64,000 nucleotides of DNA, from the NCBI GenBank assembly GCA_037200045.1, contig JBBCHM010000001.1:930001-994000 (forward strand), in the 5' to 3' direction. Shown here piece by piece: positions 57,186 through 64,000 of this stretch (position 1 is its first letter; each line of letters begins with the position of its first letter). The position numbers were made by a program, and so were the translations under genes. The DNA is from Rhizomicrobium sp. Its GTDB lineage: Bacteria; Pseudomonadota; Alphaproteobacteria; Micropepsales; Micropepsaceae. Below the pieces are notes generated by a model, which was not told where the DNA came from, did not search any database, and saw nothing but the letters and a program-made list of their open reading frames with translations.

Positions 57186-57556
57186 CTTTCCAGCGCCGCG
57201 AGCTCGCACAAAAGGACGAGGGTTTCCGGCAACACCCAGCCTTTGACTTCCGCGAGCCGGCTCTCCGCGAGATCCGCGTTCACCGCGACGGCCAGCGCGC
57301 GCCGGTCCAGCCGCTGCTGCACCTCCTTCGCCAGCCTCGCGGCGGCGACCGGCGCGCCTTGCGCGCGCGCCGCCGCACCGACCTTCACTGCCGCGTCGCG
57401 GTCGACCAGCTGCGCGAACAGATCGTCATAGGGCGTCTTGCGGTAATGGCGCCCGAACAGCCGCGGCACGGTGATGCCGAGCGCCGCGAGGCCCAGCGCC
57501 GCGGCGATGCCGCCGCCGACCGTCACCGCCCGCCGGCTGTATCCCTTCTGGCTCAT
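57182..57556 (-). CDS. Tat-exported small protein next to a GMC oxidoreductase
   Basis: 124 residues. The N-terminus SRRAVTVGGGIAAALGLAALGI is a twin-arginine signal with a hydrophobic core. The rest is helical and resembles the small subunit of membrane-bound gluconate/fructose-type dehydrogenases, which helps export or mature the flavin subunit. It overlaps the GMC gene by four bases, which supports that role. No cytochrome c subunit is present. Confidence 0.55.
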   Translation of the reverse strand: MSQKGYSRRAVTVGGGIAAALGLAALGITVPRLFGRHYRKTPYDDLFAQLVDRDAAVKVGAAARAQGAPVAAARLAKEVQQRLDRRALAVAVNADLAESRLAEVKGWVLPETLVLLCELAALES

Positions 57557-59054
57557 ACGATCACCCCGCGCAGGTGCTGCGCCAGCCGCAGCGTCAGGGC
57601 GACGAGATTGAGCGTCGGGTTGGACGCGCTATAGGTCGGAAACACGCCGCTGCCCGATACGAACAGATTGGCGATGCCGTGCACTTTCAGATTGGCGTCG
57701 ACCACGCCCTGGGCCGGATCGGCGTGCATCCGCGTGGTGCCCAGGTGATGGTCGCCCCAGTCGAGCGCGCTTTCCCATTCCGCCCGCGTGTCGTAGTTGA
57801 GCCGGATCATGCCGCTGCCGGCGCCGAGCAATTGCCGGCCAGCTCCTTCATCGTGTCGCGATAGCGCCTGAAATCCGCGTCGGCGACGCGATTGGTCAGC
57901 TTGAGCCGCGGCATGCCGAGTGCGTCGCGGTCATGCGTCAGCGTCAGCCGCCGCTCCGGATCGGGCTGAAGCTCCAGGCCGCAGCCGAGGGAAAACGCCT
58001 TGGCGTTGCTCGCTTCCGCGCCGACCGCCAGCGCCGCCGTCACGATCGCGGCCTTGTCCAGCTCGTTCAGCTCGATTGGATTCTCCACCGTCGACAGCGA
58101 TCCGGTCACTTGGCGCGCGCGCTTGAAGTCTTCCGTCGGCGCCAGCGTGGCGCGCAGGATGGCGCCCGCCGCCTGCGTGCCGTTGAAGTAATAACCCGGC
58201 AGGTCGCCCGCGAAGTTCACGAGGGTCGCGGGTCGCGCGGGATCGGATGGTCGGCGAAGAAGCGTCCGACGAGGTCGTGCTGGTTGCCGACGCCGGCCGC
58301 CGCGACCGCGTTCGACGCCAGCATCAGCCGCGCGTTCTCGATCGCGCCCAGCGCCAGCACCGTCACTTTCGGCCGGACCTTGAATCGGTGTCCGCCGCCC
58401 AGCGTGGCGACGTCGAAGCCGTCGAGCGCGGCGGCGTTCGCCGTCAGGTTCAAGGCGGTCGCGTTGGCGTGCAGGAAGACCTTCAGATTGGGAATGCGCT
58501 TGAGGTCCTCGCCATAGCGCTCGCCGAAATGGGTCGGCAGGATGCCGTCGCGGGTCTTGGAGAACTGGAACCAGCTCGTGTAGACGCCGCCATCCGCCAG
58601 CTTCATCGGCGGCGCCAGCTCCGCTGCCGCGCCCGCCGCGCCGTCATAGACCCACGACCCCAATTCGCACAGCGCCTGGGCGCGCTTGAAATGCGGCTTC
58701 AGTTCGCCGATGCCGAACGGCCAGCCGGAATAGGGCAGCCAGGACCGCTTCTCGAAATCGATCGGATCGAGCGGCCGGCTCCAACCGCCCCAGTGATTGG
58801 TGCTCCCGCCCAGATAGCGCATGCGCGAGGCGTCCCAGCGGCAGATAGGTCACGCCGCTGGTGGTGCCGGCGTACAGCGCCTGGGTGGCGCTGTCGAAAT
58901 TAAGTCCGCCGCTTTCGAACAGCATCGTGCGGATGGGCGTATGGGCCAGCGCCAGCGCGAGGGTGATGCCCGCCGGACCGCCGCCGATGATGGCGAGGTC
59001 GGGTTCCTGAATGGTGCCCGCGGGAACGGTCCTGGCGTCGATGAAGGCGTTCAA
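57553..59054 (-). pseudogene. GMC family oxidoreductase, three frameshifts
   Basis: Four frames together encode one GMC enzyme of roughly 500 residues: FAD motif DLAIIGGGPAGITLALALAH; GGSTNHWGGWSRPLDP; VTVLALGAIENARLMLAS; and the C-terminal active-site region GDHHLGTTRMHADP and SASNPTLNLVALTLRLAQ. Frame breaks are near 58834-58836 (extra G/C), about 58222-58232 and about 57834 (each one base lost). The start is uncertain; a TTG at 59054 is one option. It probably oxidises a sugar or alcohol in the periplasm with the small Tat protein. Frame errors look like sequence errors. Confidence 0.72.
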
Positions 59055-59308
59055 GGAAGACGGGCTCTTGCGGCGGGGCGGAGTGACGCTAGACGTGCGG
59101 TGCGGCCGCTGTCTTGTCGGAAATGTCGCGCCGCCGCAAGACGCGCCGCGAAACGCTTTGTTTTCAGGCCTCCGGCGCAAGCCGCCGCTCCCCATCAGCG
59201 ACCGGTGCATGAAAATGCCGCAACGCATAAAAAGCTTGCCTGTCGGGCAGATTGCCGGGAAAGTTTGGTTACGGGGACGGTGTTGCTTTGGCCTCCGGGG
59301 GATTTGCC

Positions 59309-59590
59309 ATGCGATTGCGCTGCGTTTTGGCGCTTGCTCTGCTGTTGGCGGGCTGTACCCACACGGACTGGTCCAGGACCGGCACCGGCGCGCTGGGCTC
59401 GTCTTCCGATGCCGACCCGGCCGCGATGCCCGCGACGAATGTCTCCTCCAGGATCGATCGCGATTGCCGGGAGACGGCCAAGGCCCGCGCGAGCGATGCG
59501 GAGCTGCAGGGCTTCGATCCCGCCATCCAGCAATCGGTCCTCGACAAGACCTACGCCGATTGCCTGTCCTGGTCGCGCCGGACGCAATAG
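59309..59590 (+). CDS. Small lipoprotein
   Basis: 93 residues. The start MRLRCVLALALLLAGCTHTD has a clear lipobox LLAGC, with lipidation at Cys16. The mature part has two further cysteines (RDCRETAK and YADCLSW) that could form a disulfide. No family recognised. The tRNA-Ala remnant begins five bases after its stop. Confidence 0.7.
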   Translation: MRLRCVLALALLLAGCTHTDWSRTGTGALGSSSDADPAAMPATNVSSRIDRDCRETAKARASDAELQGFDPAIQQSVLDKTYADCLSWSRRTQ

Positions 59591-59595
59591 AGGGC

Positions 59596-59635
59596 GAGCC
59601 AAGCGCGATCGAACCGCTGACGTCCGCACGCCATG
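59596..59635 (-). other. tRNA-Ala 3'-half remnant (candidate attachment-site scar)
   Basis: Forty bases match the 3' half of the intact tRNA-Ala at 63717-63757: 37 identical positions, three mismatches and one missing base. Both copies have the same orientation. The match covers the acceptor 3' strand, T arm and part of the anticodon arm, the part that tRNA-targeting integrases duplicate. The stretch 59636-59842 after it has no gene and no clear motif apart from the ribosome site AGAGGGG before the receptor gene. Confidence 0.7.
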
Positions 59636-59842
59636 GTCGAGAGCATATAAAAAATTACGCCACCTACTCCCATGGCTGGCTTCGGCGGGAGGCAGACAGA
59701 CTGACTCTCATGTAGCGGCTGCCGACTTCGCTCGGTAGCCGATGGCTGTTGCAAACCTGTAATCAACCTGTGCCATGGCTCGCCCCTTAACGGCGCCGCG
59801 GACGCAAGTCATTGCGGCGCTTTGTGCGAAAAGAGGGGCAGA

Positions 59843-62188
59843 ATGTTGCAAAAGTCCGCTGTTGCGTTGGGAGTTGCCGCTTGTTTCACGTTTGCCGCGC
59901 AGGCACAGGCAGCGGATGCGTCGTCCGGGGGAACGAACGGCAACGAAGTCGAGACGGTCGTCGTCATCGGCGCCGGCGAGACCCGCTCGGTCTCCACCCT
60001 GCTGCCGGACAATCTCGATGTGCTGCCGCCCGGCGCCAGCGTGCAGAAGGCGCTGAACGTCCTGCCGGGCGTGATGGCGCAGTCGATCGACGCGCTGGGC
60101 CTCAACGAGCAGTCCCTGACCCTCCAGGTGCGCGGCTTCAGCACCACGCATCTCGGCTACACGCTCGACGGCATGCCGCTCGGCGACGGCGCCTACAACA
60201 ACTATAACGGCCTCACCATCAGCCGCGCGCTGATCTCCGACAACCTTGGCCGCGCCGATCTGGCGACCGGCATCGCCGGCCTCGGCATCGCTTCGACCAG
60301 CAACCTCGGCGGCGCGGTGACCTATGTATCCAGCGACCCGCACCAGGAGTTTGGGATCGCGGCCAGCCAGAGCGTCGGCAGCGAAGACGGCATGCGCACC
60401 TTCGCGCGCGTCGATACCGGCGAGTATGAGGGTTTTTCAGCCTATTTTTCCGGACAGTACGTCCAACAGGACCTGTTCGTGCACCAGGCCGCCTACAACC
60501 AGTCCACCGAAGAGCAGTTCAACGGCAAGGTGCAATACAAGTTCGACCGCGGCACGATCACGGCCTTCGGGGACTATTCGCGCACCAACCAGGCCGACGA
60601 TCCCTACATATCGAAAGACATAATCGCGCGCGACGGTTGGGATCTGGGCGGCTATGCGCCGGACTGGAACACTTATCTCAAGCGCGCCGCCTGTTCCGTG
60701 GCTTCGCTGAAAAGCAATTGCGTCAATCCGACGCCGCCGGAAAATATCGCGGATGATTTCTTCACGAACGGCCAGATCCTGCGCAACGATGCCATGTTCT
60801 ACGTCGCCGGGGATTACGCCCTGACCGATTCCCTCAACGCGCACCTGCAAGCGTATCACCACGACGACAAGGGCGACGGCAACAACTGGATCGCCGGCTT
60901 GTCCAACCAGGGCACGGCGTCAACCGCCGACGATCTGCCGGTCCAGATACGCGACACGCGTTACACCATCAACCGCAACGGCGTGCTCGGAAACCTGGCT
61001 TGGGATGCCAGCTTCGACGGCATCAAGAACCACGTCCAGGCGGGCTTCTGGCTGGAGGAGAACATCAGCAGCGCCGCGCGCTACATCTGGACCAATGTCA
61101 CGGGTCCCTTCAGCCTCGGGCATTTCCTGAAGGGCCAGCCGAATACCGCCCAATGGGCGCAGAAGACCAACTGGAACACGCGGCAGTTCTATGTCCAGGA
61201 CACCGCTTCGCTGCTCGACGACGCGCTGACCGTCGATTTCGGTTTCAAGGGCACCGACGCAAAGTCGGACGCCCTGGCGATACCCGGTGTCGCCGCGACG
61301 GCGCCGCCGGCGTCCAGCCAGTTCGCGAGCGGCTCGCTGACGGCCAAGGACTATTTCATGCCGGAGGCGGGCGTGCGCTGGAAGTTCGCGCCCGGGCAGG
61401 AAGTGTATGCGAGCTACTCCGAGAACATGGCGATGTTCCAGGGCGGCTTCAAACTCGGTCCGCAGTCGGTTTCGCAAGCCGTCTGGGACGTGCAGGGCAA
61501 GACGCTGAAGCCCGAGACGTCGAAGAGCTTCGATGCCGGCTACCGCTATGTGGACGACAATGTGCAGCTTTCGCTGGCCCTGTACGACGTGGATTTCAAG
61601 AACCGCCTGCTGCAGTACAACCCCTGCCCGACAGCCCTGCAGGCAAACCCGGGCTGCGGCAACTCCTTTCACAATGCCGGCAGCGTCACCAGCAAGGGCG
61701 CGGAACTCGGCGTGCTGTGGCAGGCGCTGCCTTGGCTGAGCTGGTACAACTCGGCCTCGCTCAACGAGACCACCTATAATTCGGACCTCAACTTCTGCAC
61801 CGCCACCTGCGTGCTCTATGCCACGGCCGGCAAGCAGCAGGTGGATACGCCAAAGCAGATGTATGCCAGCGTGCTGACCCTGAGGCGGGACGGTCTCTGG
61901 GCCTCGCTGCAGGGCAAGTTCACCGGCCGGCGCTACTACACCTACACCAACGACCAGGGCTTTGGCGCCTACGCCACGTTCGATCTCGGCCTCGGTTACG
62001 ACTTCGGGGCCATCGGCATGCTGAGCGGCGCGACGCTGGCGCTGAACGTCACCAACCTGACCGACGTGCGCTATGCGGCGAACTTCGACAACAGCGTGTT
62101 CGCGCCGAACGATCCCGCGGGCACGATCATCGTGGCCCACTCGTCGGCGCCGCGGCAGGTCTTCGCCACGTTCGGCGTTTCGCTGTGA
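59843..62188 (+). CDS. TonB-dependent outer-membrane receptor
   Basis: 781 residues. Signal peptide with cleavage after AQAQA; ATG at 59843 has AGAGGGG upstream. The plug domain (about 40-160) has VETVVVIGAG, LNVLPGVMAQ, LTLQVRGFSTTHLGYTLDGM and SNLGGAVTYVSS. The barrel shows many aromatic-ended strands and finishes NVTNLTDVRYAANFD followed by a final strand ending in VFATFGVSL. It imports a siderophore, sugar or other large compound with TonB energy. The neighbouring phytase-like esterase suggests a phosphorylated or ester-linked nutrient; the ligand is not known. Confidence 0.9.
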   Translation: MLQKSAVALGVAACFTFAAQAQAADASSGGTNGNEVETVVVIGAGETRSVSTLLPDNLDVLPPGASVQKALNVLPGVMAQSIDALGLNEQSLTLQVRGFSTTHLGYTLDGMPLGDGAYNNYNGLTISRALISDNLGRADLATGIAGLGIASTSNLGGAVTYVSSDPHQEFGIAASQSVGSEDGMRTFARVDTGEYEGFSAYFSGQYVQQDLFVHQAAYNQSTEEQFNGKVQYKFDRGTITAFGDYSRTNQADDPYISKDIIARDGWDLGGYAPDWNTYLKRAACSVASLKSNCVNPTPPENIADDFFTNGQILRNDAMFYVAGDYALTDSLNAHLQAYHHDDKGDGNNWIAGLSNQGTASTADDLPVQIRDTRYTINRNGVLGNLAWDASFDGIKNHVQAGFWLEENISSAARYIWTNVTGPFSLGHFLKGQPNTAQWAQKTNWNTRQFYVQDTASLLDDALTVDFGFKGTDAKSDALAIPGVAATAPPASSQFASGSLTAKDYFMPEAGVRWKFAPGQEVYASYSENMAMFQGGFKLGPQSVSQAVWDVQGKTLKPETSKSFDAGYRYVDDNVQLSLALYDVDFKNRLLQYNPCPTALQANPGCGNSFHNAGSVTSKGAELGVLWQALPWLSWYNSASLNETTYNSDLNFCTATCVLYATAGKQQVDTPKQMYASVLTLRRDGLWASLQGKFTGRRYYTYTNDQGFGAYATFDLGLGYDFGAIGMLSGATLALNVTNLTDVRYAANFDNSVFAPNDPAGTIIVAHSSAPRQVFATFGVSL

Positions 62189-62211
62189 GCGCATGGCGCT
62201 GAGGTGAAGGC

Positions 62212-63606
62212 ATGAGACTGCGGTTTTCTTGCGTGGGCGTGGCGGCCATTTTCCTCATGGCCGCCGCGCCGGCGAATGCCGCCACGCTTGTCGGGGTCGG
62301 GAGCATGGCTTCGGATGCCCTGGACATGCAGGGCGAGACGCTGGGCGGCATGGGCTCTGGCATGATGCTCGTGCCGCATAGCTGGCATCGCGTCGGGAAA
62401 AAATACGTGGCGCATCTCGATCTTTTGCCGGATCGCGGCTGGAACACCGCCGGCAGTGTCGATTACCGGGCGCGGGTGCAGGAATTCGATATCAGCCTGC
62501 TGCCCGACGACAGCGCGCCGGGTCACGAAGGCCAACTGACCCTTGCTCTCAAGAAGAGCCTTCTTCTGACGGACAACGCGGGAATGCCCACGACGGGTTT
62601 CGACCCCGTGGATGTGCGCCCCGCGGCCGGCGCGATTCCCGATCTGCCGGTCGCGGCCGATGGCCATGTCAGTCTGGATGACGAAGCCATTGCGCCGGAC
62701 GGCCAGGGCGGCTTCTGGATCGGCGACGAGTATGGGCCCTATGTGTACCACTACGATGCACAAGGGCGCATGATCGGGGCCCTGCGGCCGCCCGAGGCCT
62801 TCATTCCACGGCGTAACGGCAAGGAGAATTTCTCCGCCAACAGCCCGCCGGCAGGCACCATCATCGACACCGGCAATCCCGAGACCGGCCGACAGAACAA
62901 TCAAGGTTTCGAGGGCATGAGCATCAGCCCCGACGGCCATACCTTGTTTGTCGTCAATCAGAGCGCGCTGCGTCAGGACCTCGACGCCGGCAATGTCGCC
63001 GCCACGCGCCGCAATGTCCGCTTGCTCGCTTATGACATCACGGCCGCGCCCCGTTTGATCCATGAGTATGCGCTCCAGCTTCCGCTATACGAGGAGGACG
63101 GAAAGACCAAGGTTGCCGCGCAAAGCGAGCTTCTCGCGATCGACGATCATCGTTTTCTGCTTCTGTGCCGCGACAGCGGCGGAGGGCTTGCGTCGAAGCG
63201 CCCGGCCTCGCTTTACCGCAAGGTTGAGCTGGTGGATGTGCAGGGCGCCACCGACATCGCGGGCCGCTATGACGACGCTGCCGGCAGCATCGCGCCGAAT
63301 GGCATTCTGCGCGACGACATCACGCCGGCGGCGTTGGCGGATTTTGTCGATCTGAACGACAACAGTCAGCTAAGCCGCTTTGGATTGCACAACGGGGCGC
63401 CGGCGGACGCTCATGATCTCTACGAAAAGTGGGAAAGCCTGGCATTGGCGCCGGCGGAGCGACCGGGCGAATATATTCTGCTTGTCGGCAGCGACAACGA
63501 TTTCATCACCCAGCATGGCCGGATGGCCGGCAAGGCCTATGCCGACGGCAGCGGGGCCGACGTCGATACCTTGATCATGGCTTGGCGCGTGCGGATACCG
63601 CGGTAG
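62212..63606 (+). CDS. Secreted esterase-like phytase family protein
   Basis: 464 residues. The signal peptide RLRFSCVGVAAIFLMAAAPANA precedes the mature domain. Conserved blocks of the esterase-like-activity-of-phytase family (PF13449) are DGQGGFWIGDEYGPYVYHYD, NQGFEGMSISPDGHTLFVVN and SRFGLHNGAPADAHDLYEKWE (given as separate blocks). It probably hydrolyses a phosphate or carboxylic ester in the periplasm or outside the cell. It follows the TonB receptor after 23 bases, so they form an operon. Confidence 0.82.
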   Translation: MRLRFSCVGVAAIFLMAAAPANAATLVGVGSMASDALDMQGETLGGMGSGMMLVPHSWHRVGKKYVAHLDLLPDRGWNTAGSVDYRARVQEFDISLLPDDSAPGHEGQLTLALKKSLLLTDNAGMPTTGFDPVDVRPAAGAIPDLPVAADGHVSLDDEAIAPDGQGGFWIGDEYGPYVYHYDAQGRMIGALRPPEAFIPRRNGKENFSANSPPAGTIIDTGNPETGRQNNQGFEGMSISPDGHTLFVVNQSALRQDLDAGNVAATRRNVRLLAYDITAAPRLIHEYALQLPLYEEDGKTKVAAQSELLAIDDHRFLLLCRDSGGGLASKRPASLYRKVELVDVQGATDIAGRYDDAAGSIAPNGILRDDITPAALADFVDLNDNSQLSRFGLHNGAPADAHDLYEKWESLALAPAERPGEYILLVGSDNDFITQHGRMAGKAYADGSGADVDTLIMAWRVRIPR

Positions 63607-63711
63607 TCGCAACCGGCCTTTTTCGAATTCCCAGACGGCGAGGCATGTCGCCGACGCGGGAAATCGTGGCCGTTCGCGATTTTTCTAACCCAATGATACC
63701 GGCGTTTTTGG

Positions 63712-63787
63712 TGGTGGAGCCAAGCGGGATCGAACCGCTGACCTCCTGCATGCCATGCAGGCGCTCTCCCAGCTGAGCTATGGCCCC
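63712..63787 (-). tRNA. tRNA-Ala (anticodon GGC)
   Basis: Reading the minus strand, the 5' end is GGGGCCATAGCTCAGCTGGG, with acceptor stem GGGGCCA pairing with TGGCTCC, D arm GCTC...GAGC, anticodon stem CCTGC/GCAGG around the loop ATGGCAT (anticodon GGC), T arm with GGTTCGATCCC, and an encoded CCA end. All cloverleaf stems form. Its 3' half is duplicated at 59596-59635. Confidence 0.93.
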
Positions 63788-63828
63788 ATTCCAGAGCGCG
63801 CCGCGTTGGGCCGCGGCGCGAAACAAAT

Positions 63829-64000
63829 TCAGCGTTCGTCCTTCTCGATATCCGCGTCGATGATCCCGCTGACATCGTCGTTCTCGTCTTCGTCCTCCTC
63901 GAGGAGGCTGTTGTCGTCCTCCTCCTCGTCCTCGTCGTCCTCGACGACGATGTCCTCGATGTCGTCCTCGTCGACCACCGACATGCCGGCGCCTTCGGTC
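63829..64000 (-). CDS. Acidic C-terminus of a TIGR02300/FYDLN-type protein (partial)
   Basis: Only the last 56 codons are inside the window. They encode an extremely acidic tail (EDDIEDIVVEDDEDEEEDDN, then LLEEDEDENDDVSGIIDADI) ending EKDER. Alphaproteobacteria commonly encode the FYDLN-acid protein, a C4 zinc-binding protein with such a tail, directly next to tRNA-Ala. The identification rests on tail composition and position because the diagnostic N-terminus is outside. Confidence 0.6.
   Translation of the reverse strand, partial: TEGAGMSVVDEDDIEDIVVEDDEDEEEDDNSLLEEDEDENDDVSGIIDADIEKDER

Overview
The window is GC-rich DNA (roughly two thirds G+C by eye) from what looks like a free-living alphaproteobacterium. 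The evidence is the kdsD-lptC-lptA-lptB-rpoN-hpf-ptsN block, the Hsp20/DUF1150 pair, the acidic FYDLN-type protein beside tRNA-Ala, and a protocatechuate 4,5-cleavage (lig) pathway. The family cannot be fixed from this sequence alone.

Layout. 1-1 kb: end of a fimbrial usher and a spore-coat-U-type pilin. 1.1-8.6 kb: a RiPP locus. The left half (HPr-kinase-like protein, B2 leader protease, 50-residue precursor, PqqD-like recognition element, asparagine-synthetase-like cyclase) has the parts of a lasso-peptide pathway. The right half, convergent with it, encodes a SAM methyltransferase and a B12-type radical SAM RiPP maturase. 8.8-17.1 kb: alcohol dehydrogenase, malate synthase G and a branched-chain 2-oxoacid dehydrogenase complex. 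17.2-29.9 kb: pobA plus a complete protocatechuate 4,5-cleavage pathway on two divergent arms, with two ligAB dioxygenase pairs and an embedded histidine kinase. 30-37.4 kb: an ACMSD-type decarboxylase, fdhD-fdsD, mobA, a biotin carboxylase/BCCP/PEP-synthase-N-domain module, an SDR and a MarR regulator. 37.7-43 kb: MFS transporter, an unrecognised methyltransferase-like protein between paired 21-bp dyads, ZIP transporter, a lysine-rich protein and RNase D. 43-50.3 kb: LPS-export and sigma-54 housekeeping block with an inserted histidine kinase. 50.3-59.1 kb: LysR/old-yellow-enzyme pair, Hsp20, HicAB, pabBC, ArsR/SRPBCC and GMC oxidoreductase genes. 59.3-64 kb: lipoprotein, TonB-dependent receptor, phytase-like esterase, tRNA-Ala and the acidic tail of a further gene.

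How it fits together. PobA makes protocatechuate. LigAB, LigC, LigI, GalD/LigU, LigJ and LigK take it to pyruvate and oxaloacetate. The oxoacid dehydrogenase and malate synthase feed central metabolism. The decarboxylase and the carboxylase/dikinase-like module probably widen the range of aromatic substrates.

Three points deserve attention. First, the RiPP locus joins lasso-type cyclisation genes, a kinase of the kind that phosphorylates a C-terminal serine (the precursor ends in Ser) and a radical SAM C-methyltransferase; this combination is the best candidate here for an undescribed system. Second, about 13 single-base frameshifts lie between 50.1 and 58.9 kb and I noticed none elsewhere, which points to local sequence error rather than gene decay. 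Third, a 40-bp copy of the tRNA-Ala 3' half lies 4.1 kb from the intact tRNA and brackets the TonB-receptor/esterase pair, like the footprint of a tRNA-targeted insertion.
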